Positions 15,731-24,346 of a stretch of DNA of 64,000 bases are shown here, piece by piece. The DNA comes from Methylophilus glucosoxydans. GTDB taxonomy: Bacteria > Pseudomonadota > Gammaproteobacteria > Burkholderiales > Methylophilaceae. Under the pieces are notes generated by a model, which worked only from the letters and a program-made list of their open reading frames with translations, was not told where the DNA came from and made no database searches. A program made the translations under genes and the position numbers. Where the stretch lies: positions 340,078 to 404,077 of the forward strand of contig NZ_JBHTJW010000003.1 of the NCBI RefSeq assembly GCF_042676145.1, given 5' to 3'. Numbering within the stretch: the first letter of the stretch is position 1; each line of letters starts with the position of its first letter.

Positions 15731-18292
15731 GTGATCGTTTCATGGTTTAAAAAATTGCTGCCAAGTCTGGCGTTTGCGATAGTCTTTTCAGCATTGCATT
15801 TTGGCCTCTGGACGCTGGCCAACCGGGCGCTGCCACTGATCAGTGTCAAGCCGGAAGTCAATGGATTTGCCTATACCGGTTACCGGGCCAACCAAAGCCC
15901 GCTCGAAGGGCAGCATCCGAACACCGCCGAACTGGCGCAAGATCTCGACCTCATGCATAAACATACGCGCCACATTCGTATGTATTCATCACTGGATTTG
16001 AACGAGGTGATCCCGCTGGCCGCCAAGCGCAATATGAATGTGATTGCGGGGGCCTGGATAGATGCAGACAAGCAGAAAAATACGCGGGAAGTGTCTGCCT
16101 TGCTCGAAAAGCTGGAAAATTACAGCAATATTGACCGTGTGATTGTTGGCAACGAATCGCTGTTGCGTAACGATTTGCCAGTTCCGTCCTTGATTGAATA
16201 CCTGGATTTTGTCCGCGAACATAGCAATGTGCCAGTGTCTACCGCCGAGCCTTGGCATGTCTGGCTCAAACACCCGGAGTTGGTGAAGCATGTGGATTAT
16301 ATTGCGGTACACCTGTTGCCTTACCATGAAGGCGTGCCCGTTGAAAAAGCCGTGCAATACACCATTGAACGCTATAACCAGCTCATGGAAGCTTATCCTC
16401 GTAAAAAAATCGTGATCACCGAGGTAGGCTGGCCCAGTCGTGGTCCAGCGATTGGCGCTTCTGTCGCCAGCGAAGTCAACCAGGCGCGTTTTATCCGCGA
16501 GTTCCTGGCCCGTAACTCCATTGAGGATCTGGATTTTTACCTGATGGAAGCGTTTGACCAGCCCTGGAAAGTTGCGCTGGAGGGCTGGGCGGGTGCCTAT
16601 TGGGGCATGTATAACGCTGATCGTCACCAGAAATACTCCCTGCAAGACGCGGTACCACCGAATACGCGCTGGATTGCCAAAGCCACTTGGTCTACGGTGC
16701 TGGCATTTATCCCGATGATGTTTATTGCCTGGCGCTTTAAGCACTGGGGCATAGGTGGCGTATTGTCGATGGCAGTGTTGTTTCAGGCCTGTATCACGAC
16801 CTTGACCATTGCCTGGAATCTGCCAGGGGACTACTACTACACCTTGCGCGATTTTGTGGTGCTGATCGGGCTGATATTGGGTATTGCACTGACCTCGATG
16901 GTGTTGATGATCTACGCCGCCGAATTTAGTGAGGTCATGTTTAAACCTTACTGGCGACGGTTCTTTAAACGCGCCCAGCCATTACCTGCCGATCAGGAGT
17001 TATTTGTCTCTATCCACCTGGCCTGTTACAACGAGCCGCCAGAAATGGTCATTGCCACGATTGATAGCCTGCGTAATCTGAACTACACGCATTATGAGGT
17101 GATCGTGGTGGATAACAACACCAAGGATGAGGCGAAATGGAAGCCGCTTGAGGCTTATATGGCGAATATGCCAGATAACTTCCATTTTTATCACTTGCCT
17201 TCCTGGCCAGGCTTTAAAGCGGGCGCGCTGAATTTTGCACTGGATAAAACCCACCCGGATGCGCAAGTGGTGGGGGTAGTCGATGCAGACTATGTGGTGA
17301 CACCAGACTGGTTGTCCGACCTCGTCCCTCATTTTCAGGAATCGCAAGTGGCGGTCGTACAAGCACCACAAGCCCACCGTGAATGGGAAAATCATTTCTT
17401 CCACCGCATGTGTAACTGGGAGTTTGAAGGTTTCTTCCGCATTGGCATGCATCACCGCCATGAGCGTAATGCGCTGATCCAGCATGGCACCATGACACTG
17501 ATCCGCCGTGAGTCGTTGCAAACGCTGGGCGGCTGGTCTGAGTGGTGTATTTGTGAGGATACCGAACTTGGGTTGCGATTGCTCGAGAGAAACATGGAGT
17601 TGCGTTATATTGATGAAACCTTTGGGCGTGGCTTAACACCGGCCAACTTCAAAGCCTTGAAATCACAACGTAATCGCTGGGCATTTGGGGCGATGCAAAT
17701 ACTTAAACATCACATGCCAAAGTTGTTGGGTAAATCATCACTCAACTTTAGTCAGCGCTACCATTTTTTGACTGGCTGGTTTGGCTGGTTTGGGGAGGCC
17801 TTGCAACTGATCTTCACCATCGGTTCTATCGGCTGGACGATTGCCATGTTGGCATTCCCTAAATACTTCAGTTTGCCAGTGGTGGTCATGATTGTTCCCA
17901 TACTGTGTTTCCTGGCGATCAAGGCCATTCTGGGACCAGTCTTGTACCGCAAAACCATGCATTGCAGCTGGATGGATATCTTTGGCGCTTCACTGGCCAG
18001 CTTGGGTTTATCACATGCCATTGCTCGGGGTATCATCAGTGGCCTGACACACAAGGCAGGCGTCTTTGTCGTGACGAATAAAACCAAAGCCAAACTTAGT
18101 AATTGGCAGCTGATCGCGCCAATCAAGGAGGAGTTGACGATTCTGATCTCTCTGTTGCTCAGCGCAGCAGCCATGTTGTATTCGCGCGGTTTTAGCAACC
18201 TGGATGCGCAATTGTGGGTTTCCATGCTGGCGCTGCAATCCCTGCCGTACTGGAGTGCGTTGGCATGCCAGTGGATATCGGAACGCAAGTAG
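15731..18292 (+). CDS. GH17-GT2 fusion, beta-glucan synthase
   Basis: An 853-residue inner-membrane protein. Order: membrane segment (about 10-32), periplasmic GH17 domain (about 45-320, with VGNESLLRND and ITEVGWPSRG), membrane segments (about 325-410), cytoplasmic GT2 domain (about 430-660), then further membrane segments to about 845. The GT2 core shows VSIHLACYNEPP, VVDNN, the metal-binding VDADYVV, CEDTELGLRL and the QRNRWAFG (Q-x-x-RW) motif of processive synthases. Likely job: polymerise glucose from UDP-glucose, export it, and trim or branch it with the GH17 domain. This layout recalls NdvB-type proteins that make cyclic or osmoregulated beta-glucans. GTG start. Confidence 0.87.
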   Translation: MIVSWFKKLLPSLAFAIVFSALHFGLWTLANRALPLISVKPEVNGFAYTGYRANQSPLEGQHPNTAELAQDLDLMHKHTRHIRMYSSLDLNEVIPLAAKRNMNVIAGAWIDADKQKNTREVSALLEKLENYSNIDRVIVGNESLLRNDLPVPSLIEYLDFVREHSNVPVSTAEPWHVWLKHPELVKHVDYIAVHLLPYHEGVPVEKAVQYTIERYNQLMEAYPRKKIVITEVGWPSRGPAIGASVASEVNQARFIREFLARNSIEDLDFYLMEAFDQPWKVALEGWAGAYWGMYNADRHQKYSLQDAVPPNTRWIAKATWSTVLAFIPMMFIAWRFKHWGIGGVLSMAVLFQACITTLTIAWNLPGDYYYTLRDFVVLIGLILGIALTSMVLMIYAAEFSEVMFKPYWRRFFKRAQPLPADQELFVSIHLACYNEPPEMVIATIDSLRNLNYTHYEVIVVDNNTKDEAKWKPLEAYMANMPDNFHFYHLPSWPGFKAGALNFALDKTHPDAQVVGVVDADYVVTPDWLSDLVPHFQESQVAVVQAPQAHREWENHFFHRMCNWEFEGFFRIGMHHRHERNALIQHGTMTLIRRESLQTLGGWSEWCICEDTELGLRLLERNMELRYIDETFGRGLTPANFKALKSQRNRWAFGAMQILKHHMPKLLGKSSLNFSQRYHFLTGWFGWFGEALQLIFTIGSIGWTIAMLAFPKYFSLPVVVMIVPILCFLAIKAILGPVLYRKTMHCSWMDIFGASLASLGLSHAIARGIISGLTHKAGVFVVTNKTKAKLSNWQLIAPIKEELTILISLLLSAAAMLYSRGFSNLDAQLWVSMLALQSLPYWSALACQWISERK

Positions 18293-19425
18293 ACCAATTA
18301 GCGCAAGACCATCTTGATGCTTTTCCACCCGAGCGGGTGGAAAAGCCACTTATATACAAAGGACGTGCGGCCAGCAGCAATCAGGTCAGCCGCTTTGATC
18401 CACATCGCCGCGAAATCATAGATGACGGCTGGGGCAGTCTGGATGAAGAGGCGCCGGCCCTACGCACAGAAGTCATGCTGGATGCGGCTAAAAGCATCAT
18501 CAATTACATTCAATCTCCCGATCTGCCGTTTGATCGTACCCTGAATCATTACCGTGGCTGTGAGCATGGCTGTATTTATTGCTATGCCAGACCCACGCAT
18601 GCCTATCTGGGGCTTTCTCCCGGCCTCGATTTTGAGTCACGCTTGCTTATGAAGGCGGAGGCTGCCGAGCTCCTGAAAAAGGAATTGGCACACCCCAAAT
18701 ACCGCTGTGCGCCGATTGCCATCGGTATGAATACGGACAGCTACCAACCCATAGAGCGTGAATATCAACTGACGCGCCAAGTGATTCAGGTGCTGAGCGA
18801 CGCCAATCATCCCTTTAGCCTTGTCACCAAGTCCTCACTGGTTGAGCGTGATATTGACCTGATTGCGCCTATGGCTGCCAAGGGGTTGGCCAGTATTTAT
18901 CTGAGTATTACCACGTTAGATCGTCAGATTGCCAGACGACTGGAACCGCGGGCAGCCGCGCCTGAGCGTCGTTTTGAAACACTGCGTAAACTGAGTACAG
19001 CAGGTATTCCAACCGGCGTGATGGTGGCGCCGGTGATTCCGGCCTTAACAGACTGTGATATGGAAAAGATTCTTGAACAGGCGTATCAGGCAGGCGCGCG
19101 CAAGGCGGGCTATGTGTTTTTGCGCTTGCCGCATGAATTAAGTGATTTATTCCAGGCGTGGTTGCAACAATATTTTCCACTCAAGGCCGACCATGTCATG
19201 AGCTTAATCAAGCAAAGCCGCGGCGGTAAAACCTATCAAAGTGGTTTTGGTCAGCGCATGCGTGGTGAGGGCATATTTGCCGACCTGCTGGCGCATCGTT
19301 TTAAACTTAGTTGCCAGAAATTGGGCATGTCAGGCGAGCGGCTTGATTTGCGCACGGATTTGTTCTCTGCTGATCCTAGCTGGGGGCGTGCTATTAAGCC
19401 TCAACAACAATTCTCATTGTTCTAA
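18265..19425 (+). CDS. Radical SAM protein, PA0069-like family
   Basis: A 386-residue protein with the radical SAM cluster motif CEHGCIYC (C-x3-C-x2-C) near residue 105, followed by YARPTHAYLG. GMNTDSYQPIER and SITTLD-type strands of the TIM barrel follow. It matches the PA0069/Rv2578c-type radical SAM family, whose reaction is not established. I chose ATG 18265, preceded by TGGAGTG, which overlaps the glucan synthase gene by 28 bases; an earlier GTG at 18214 would overlap further. It may be co-transcribed with the glucan genes, but no functional link is evident. Confidence 0.85.
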   Translation: MPVDIGTQVDQLAQDHLDAFPPERVEKPLIYKGRAASSNQVSRFDPHRREIIDDGWGSLDEEAPALRTEVMLDAAKSIINYIQSPDLPFDRTLNHYRGCEHGCIYCYARPTHAYLGLSPGLDFESRLLMKAEAAELLKKELAHPKYRCAPIAIGMNTDSYQPIEREYQLTRQVIQVLSDANHPFSLVTKSSLVERDIDLIAPMAAKGLASIYLSITTLDRQIARRLEPRAAAPERRFETLRKLSTAGIPTGVMVAPVIPALTDCDMEKILEQAYQAGARKAGYVFLRLPHELSDLFQAWLQQYFPLKADHVMSLIKQSRGGKTYQSGFGQRMRGEGIFADLLAHRFKLSCQKLGMSGERLDLRTDLFSADPSWGRAIKPQQQFSLF

Positions 19426-19457
19426 AAAATATTGATCACTATCGTCGGTATGCATTG

Positions 19458-19487
19458 ATTGAGATATAATTGCGTCTTATTCTCAAT
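19458..19487. promoter_or_regulatory. Inverted repeat upstream of the PepSY gene
   Basis: ATTGAGA and TCTCAAT arms 16 bases apart in an AT-rich stretch between the radical SAM gene and the PepSY-type gene. It could be an iron-regulator site but is not a good Fur box. Confidence 0.25.
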
Positions 19488-19567
19488 TAATAGCAACCCG
19501 AAATGTTTTATCGAAAGACACGATTGTCGCTGGTTGAGATTTTCACATCATTCTCAGAAAGCGCTTA

Positions 19568-20227
19568 GTGCAACATCCACGCCAACTCTCAGCCAATGCC
19601 CAACGTGCAAAAACCATCCGCTGGTTACGACAGGTGCATGGATGGTTAGGTTTATGGGGAGCATTACTGGGGTTGCTGTTTGGCGTCACCGGGATTCTGC
19701 TGGATCACCGCAATACCCTTAAAATCCCTGCAGTTCAAATCGAGCAAAAAGAAATTCAGCTGACAGTCCCCGCTGCTTATACCGCGACAAAGCAGGACTT
19801 TGTTCGATACCTGCAACAGACATTTGAGATTGACCATGCGCCTTTTCAAAAGAAGGCCAAGCCTGCATTCAAGACCAAATCTTCCGCACGGTTTATGGGT
19901 AAAACCTTAGCGCAGCCAGAAAAATGGGAAGTCGAATTCCGTATGCCGCAACTAAAACTTACCGCAGAGTACGTGGTGGGTAATGAATATGCGCTGGTAC
20001 GCAAGGAAGAGGTAAATGCCTGGGGATTTTTGACCAACCTGCACAAAGGGACGGGCGCAAGTGTGGGTTGGGTACTTATGGCTGATACGTTGGCGGGTGG
20101 GCTGATTGTGTTGTCTATCACGGGTGTATTGCTCTGGACCAAAATGCGTCAGTCAAGATTGATATTGGCGGGATTGATGGGGAGCTCTTTGATAATGGGC
20201 GTGTGGTTGACACTGGCGATGTTGTAA
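19568..20227 (+). CDS. PepSY-associated TM domain protein
   Basis: A 219-residue inner-membrane protein. The N-terminus RQVHGWLGLWGALLGLLFG, running on into a TGILLDHRNTL segment, is the hallmark first helix of PepSY-associated TM (PiuB-like) proteins. NLHKGTG and a second helix (ADTLAGGLIVLSITGVLLW) follow, with a last helix near the C-terminus. Such proteins usually accompany siderophore receptors and are thought to help reduce or release iron at the membrane. GTG start at 19568, preceded by AGAAAG. It lies 103 bp before the siderophore receptor. Confidence 0.8.
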   Translation: MQHPRQLSANAQRAKTIRWLRQVHGWLGLWGALLGLLFGVTGILLDHRNTLKIPAVQIEQKEIQLTVPAAYTATKQDFVRYLQQTFEIDHAPFQKKAKPAFKTKSSARFMGKTLAQPEKWEVEFRMPQLKLTAEYVVGNEYALVRKEEVNAWGFLTNLHKGTGASVGWVLMADTLAGGLIVLSITGVLLWTKMRQSRLILAGLMGSSLIMGVWLTLAML

Positions 20228-20292
20228 CCATTGCTTGGAAAGTATTTAAGTAGCGCTTACGCTGTGGTTAGTTGGATTTATGTTAATATATT

Positions 20293-20312
20293 GAATGATA
20301 ATGATTATTATT
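20293..20312. promoter_or_regulatory. Fur box
   Basis: AATGATAATGATTATTATT at 20294-20312 matches 13 of 19 positions of the Fur consensus. It ends 18 bases before the siderophore receptor start, where it would block transcription when iron is plentiful. Confidence 0.7.
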
Positions 20313-20330
20313 TAATATAGAGAGTGATCC

Positions 20331-22451
20331 ATGAAGTTCCAGACCGCGGCCCTGGTCGCAGCCACCTTGTCTACATCCATGGCAAGTGCAGAAGCGTTGC
20401 AGCCCGACCATCAAACCTTGCCAGAAGTGGCCGTCAAAACAAACAAAATCGCAGAGTCAACCACTGCCCCGATTAAAAAATATCGGGCCAGTCAGGCACG
20501 TACCGCAACAAAAACTGATCTGCCAATTAACGAAACCAGCCAATCCATCTCGGTGGTCAGCAGTGAGCAAATGCGCGATCAAGCGGTGCAAACGCTGGCG
20601 GAATCGCTACGTTTTGTGGCGGGGGTGGATGCCGGGCAACGAGGCCGGCGCGGGCTGGATGACTTTTCGATTCGTGGCTTTGTGCAAAGTGATTATGTGC
20701 TCAGAGATGGGATGCGGATGGCGTATGACCTCTCCTGGATACAAGCTGAGCCTTTCGGTCTGGAGCGGGTAGAAGTGCTTAAAGGGCCTTCTTCTGTGCT
20801 TTATGGCCAGACCGGTCCGGGCGGCTTTGTCAATTTAGTCAGCAAGCGTCCAACCGATACCCCTATGGCCCGTTTTGGCATGGCTTTTGGCAATTATCAG
20901 CAACAGCAATACACCGCAGATATTTCTGATGCGCTGAATCAGGATAAAACCCTGCGTTACCGCTTGGTGGCCTTGACTGCCAGCAGTGATGACCAGGTCG
21001 ATTTTGTCGATAGAAAGCGCCAGTATGTGGCACCTTCACTGACTTGGGATATCAGTGACAATACCAGTTTGACGGTATTGACCAGCTATCAAAAGAGCAG
21101 TTATGTGCCGATACGCGGATTACCTGCCGATGGCACCATCTTGCCTAACATAAATGGCGATATTTCCTTCAAACGTTTTGTCGGTGTGCCCGGCCTGGAC
21201 CATTACGATACAGAACAAACTTTGCTCGGTTATGAGTTCTCGCATGCTTTTAATGCGCATTTGAGTTTTAGGCAAAACGTACGCTATAACACCCTCAATT
21301 TGAACGGCACCTTTACCGAACCACGGACGCTTTCAGCCAATCAGCTCAACTATAATCGCAGTGCGTCTATTCGTGATTTGTCTGCCCAAATGTGGACCTT
21401 GGATCATCAATTGTCTGCCAACTTCACGACTGCAGCTTTTAGTCATCAAATGCTTTTTGGGTTAGACCACATCCGTTATTATTTAAACCGCTTTTATGCG
21501 ACTCGAAGCGTCTCGGCTTTAAATCTGTTCAATCCCAATTACAGTAATGTCAGTTTGGGCAATGTGACTGTGACCGGGAATAGCACAGGTAGTGACGAGT
21601 TATTGCAACAAGGGGTTTATTGGCAAGATCTGGTTAAATTTGGAGAGGGCTGGAATCTGCAACTGGGCTTGCGTCATGACCGCTCCGAAATTAATCAGAA
21701 CCGGATTACAGGCAACAATAGCCAAAGCAATGCACACAAAACCACTGGCAAGCTGGGCCTGCTATATGCGTTTGAAAATGGCTGGTCGCCTTATGTCAGT
21801 TACAGTGAATCGTTTGTGCCTTTGGTTGGGAGTACCTTTGCGGGAACACCTTTTGTGCCAGAAACCGGACAGCAAAAAGAAGCCGGTCTTAAGTACGCCT
21901 CTCCTGATCAGCGCTTTTCCACAACCTTCTCTGTGTATGAGTTAAAGCGGCAGAATGTGACCACCAATGATCCGGTTAATGGCGCCAGCTTTAGTGTGCA
22001 AACAGGCGAACAGCGCCACCGCGGTTTTGAGTGGGAGGCGACGGGACAAGTGACTGATGATCTCAACCTGGTCGCCAGCTATACCTACATTGATGCGGAA
22101 GTGACCAAAAGCAACTCGACTAATCTGGGTAAGCGGCCCATTCTGGTCGCAAATCATATGGCGAATGCCTGGCTTAATTACAATCTGAGTGCAATTTTGC
22201 CAGGCTTAAGCGCCGGAGCAGGGGTGCGTCATATCGGTAAACAAGCGGGCAATGAGACCAACACATTTGATGTTCCCGACTACACCTTGTTTGATGCGGG
22301 CATTTATTACACACGAGACGCATGGCGATTTGCACTCAACGGCAAAAACCTGGCCAATAAACGCTATATGGCTGGCTGCTCCAGCCAATCCGTTTGTTTT
22401 ACCGGCGACCCGCAAATGTTGTTACTGACTGCAAATTACGCATTTAAATAA
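20331..22451 (+). CDS. TonB-dependent siderophore receptor
   Basis: A 706-residue outer-membrane receptor. After a signal peptide (cut near ASA-EAL) comes a plug domain with the features of ferrichrome/hydroxamate receptors: PINETSQSISVVSSEQMRDQ-type start, RFVAGVDAGQRGRRGLDDFSIRGF-type segment, and the VEVLKGPSSVLYGQTGPGG motif. A 22-strand barrel follows, ending in a terminal aromatic/Phe-containing strand (LLLTANYAFK). No classic TonB box can be named with certainty. The Fur box just upstream and the PepSY gene before it mark an iron-regulated uptake unit. The exact siderophore is unknown; no synthesis genes are seen. Confidence 0.92.
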   Translation: MKFQTAALVAATLSTSMASAEALQPDHQTLPEVAVKTNKIAESTTAPIKKYRASQARTATKTDLPINETSQSISVVSSEQMRDQAVQTLAESLRFVAGVDAGQRGRRGLDDFSIRGFVQSDYVLRDGMRMAYDLSWIQAEPFGLERVEVLKGPSSVLYGQTGPGGFVNLVSKRPTDTPMARFGMAFGNYQQQQYTADISDALNQDKTLRYRLVALTASSDDQVDFVDRKRQYVAPSLTWDISDNTSLTVLTSYQKSSYVPIRGLPADGTILPNINGDISFKRFVGVPGLDHYDTEQTLLGYEFSHAFNAHLSFRQNVRYNTLNLNGTFTEPRTLSANQLNYNRSASIRDLSAQMWTLDHQLSANFTTAAFSHQMLFGLDHIRYYLNRFYATRSVSALNLFNPNYSNVSLGNVTVTGNSTGSDELLQQGVYWQDLVKFGEGWNLQLGLRHDRSEINQNRITGNNSQSNAHKTTGKLGLLYAFENGWSPYVSYSESFVPLVGSTFAGTPFVPETGQQKEAGLKYASPDQRFSTTFSVYELKRQNVTTNDPVNGASFSVQTGEQRHRGFEWEATGQVTDDLNLVASYTYIDAEVTKSNSTNLGKRPILVANHMANAWLNYNLSAILPGLSAGAGVRHIGKQAGNETNTFDVPDYTLFDAGIYYTRDAWRFALNGKNLANKRYMAGCSSQSVCFTGDPQMLLLTANYAFK

Positions 22452-22515
22452 TTTAGGCAAGACATGATGCAGGCTGACCATGGATCAGCGCATTAAACGC
22501 AGTTAATATCGCAGC

Positions 22516-22926
22516 ATGAATGATTTATTGTTTGTCTATGGCACCCTGCGTCAGGGTAATACCCATGCGATGTCGCTGTATCTGGCTCAGCAGGCTGATT
22601 TTGTCGCCTATGGCTGGTTTCAGGGGCTAATGTATCAGATCAGCTTCTATCCTGGCGTTGTGGCTTCTAACGACCACTCTCATCGTGTATATGGAGAGGT
22701 ATATCGCCTCCGCGATGCGCAAAGTGTGTTGGCCATGCTGGATGAGTATGAAGAATGCAGTGTCCGGCATCCACAACCCGCCGAATATCAACGGGTTCAA
22801 ACACAGATTATCACGATAGATGATCAGCTGCTTGAGCCAGTATGGATTTACCTCTACCAATGGCCTGTAGCAGATAAGGCGAGGATAGTGACCGGGGACT
22901 TTATGCACCCGATACAGATGGCTTAA
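22516..22926 (+). CDS. Gamma-glutamylcyclotransferase-like (AIG2-type) protein
   Basis: A 136-residue protein with the family's N-terminal FVYGTLRQGNTH motif, then YPGVV, VYGEVYRL and a conserved acidic LDEYEEC segment with the catalytic Glu. Related enzymes release 5-oxoproline from gamma-glutamyl compounds, but many bacterial members have unknown substrates. Closed by the hairpin at 22931-22955, shared with aceF. Confidence 0.85.
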   Translation: MNDLLFVYGTLRQGNTHAMSLYLAQQADFVAYGWFQGLMYQISFYPGVVASNDHSHRVYGEVYRLRDAQSVLAMLDEYEECSVRHPQPAEYQRVQTQIITIDDQLLEPVWIYLYQWPVADKARIVTGDFMHPIQMA

Positions 22927-22930
22927 AACA

Positions 22931-22955
22931 CAAAGGGCGCTTTCAGCGCCCTTTG
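22931..22955. terminator. Hairpin terminator between convergent genes
   Basis: Perfect 10-bp stem CAAAGGGCGC-tttca-GCGCCCTTTG. The T-tract is short on both strands. Its position between two convergent stops supports a terminator role. Confidence 0.75.
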
Positions 22956-22975
22956 CGTATTTACTCGTCTAAAAA

Positions 22976-24319
22976 TCAGAGTAACAAGCGTCTTACATCA
23001 CTCAGCATCACACGCAGATGGCTGGTGAAACGTGCGCCGTCCGCGCCGTCGATGACGCGGTGATCGTATGACAATGACAACGGCATGATCAGGCGTGGGT
23101 CAAAGCCGCCCGTGTCTTTGTTGTACACCGGCTGCATGGCCGCGCGGGAAACTCCCAGAATTGCGACTTCAGGGCAGTTGATAATCGGCGTAAACATGGT
23201 GCCGCCAATGCCACCGAGGCTAGAGATGGTAAAGCAGCCACCCTGCATTTCCTCAACTTTCAGCTTGCGCTCACGGGCCTTGGCAGACAGGTCCGCCAGG
23301 TCACGTGCAATGTCCATCACGTCTTTCTGATTCACGTCACGTACCACAGGCACGACCAGGCCGTCCGGTGTATCACAGGCGAAGCCAATATTGTAATACT
23401 GCTTGAGGATCAAGCTATCGCCTTCAGGGGACAAGGAGGCGTTAAAGTTAGGGTAAGTACGCAGGGCGTTGACCACTGCTTTCATCAGAAAAGCCAGCAA
23501 AGTCAATTTCACGCCACGCTTCTCGGCTTCGGCCAGCATGGACTTACGGAAGTCTTCGAGGTCGGTAATGTCAGCTTCATCAAACTGTGTGACATGCGGC
23601 GCGGTGACCCAGTTGCGGTGCAAGTTGGCACCAGACAGCTTCTTGATGCGGGAAAGTGGTTTGGTCTCGATATTGCCGAACTGGCTGAAATCAATGACCG
23701 GCATGGGCAAGGTGCTTAAACCACCGCTAGTACTCATGCTTTCAGACCGTGGTTTAGACAGTTCGCCTTTGACGTAGGCTTGTACATCACTTTGCAAAAT
23801 ACGGTTTTTAGGGCCGCTGGCTTTCACCAGTGACAGGCTCACCCCCAGTTCACGCGCAAACTTGCGGACAGACGGGCTGGCATGTGCCAGTTTGCCGCTG
23901 CTGGCTACGGTGCTGGCAGCCACCGGGTTAGGCGTGGCTTGCGGCTGGATGACTTGGGGAACTTCAGCCACCGGGCGGGTAGGCTCAGGAATCGCAACCT
24001 TGGCTTCATCCACCGTTACAGTAGCCACCACGGGTGTGGCGGTCGGCTGCGGGGCCACTTTTTCTGCCGGTGCCGCTTCGCCAGCGGTGTCCAGTGTCAG
24101 AATCAGGGCGCCTTGCTTTGTTTTGTCGCCCACTTTGATGTGAATTTCCTTGACCACGCCAGACAGCGAGGAGGGGATATCCATAGAGGCTTTGTCAGAC
24201 TCTACGGTGATTAATGAATCTTCCTTGGCGACGGTGTCACCGACGCTGACCAGGACTTCAATGACGTCGACGCTGTCAAAGTTGCCGATATCCGGCACCA
24301 GTACTTCTTTGATAGACAT
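22976..24319 (-). CDS. aceF: Pyruvate dehydrogenase E2, dihydrolipoyl acetyltransferase
   Basis: A 447-residue protein. One lipoyl domain (1-75) carries ESDKAS with the lipoyl Lys. A Pro/Ala/Val linker leads to the peripheral-subunit-binding domain (ASPSVRKFARELGVSLSLV, near 145-180). The catalytic domain ends with YDHRVIDGADGARF, holding the active His and Asp. It transfers the acetyl group to CoA. Enterobacterial AceF has three lipoyl domains; this has one, a known shorter form. Only 27 bp separate it from aceE. Confidence 0.97.
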   Translation of the reverse strand: MSIKEVLVPDIGNFDSVDVIEVLVSVGDTVAKEDSLITVESDKASMDIPSSLSGVVKEIHIKVGDKTKQGALILTLDTAGEAAPAEKVAPQPTATPVVATVTVDEAKVAIPEPTRPVAEVPQVIQPQATPNPVAASTVASSGKLAHASPSVRKFARELGVSLSLVKASGPKNRILQSDVQAYVKGELSKPRSESMSTSGGLSTLPMPVIDFSQFGNIETKPLSRIKKLSGANLHRNWVTAPHVTQFDEADITDLEDFRKSMLAEAEKRGVKLTLLAFLMKAVVNALRTYPNFNASLSPEGDSLILKQYYNIGFACDTPDGLVVPVVRDVNQKDVMDIARDLADLSAKARERKLKVEEMQGGCFTISSLGGIGGTMFTPIINCPEVAILGVSRAAMQPVYNKDTGGFDPRLIMPLSLSYDHRVIDGADGARFTSHLRVMLSDVRRLLL

Positions 24320-24346
24320 ATTGTGTATGTTCCTTATGTCGTGACC

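Noticed and set aside
15989..16744. Minus-strand open frame of 251 codons
   Set aside because: Antisense to the GH17-GT2 synthase gene, which is clearly the coding strand by motif evidence.
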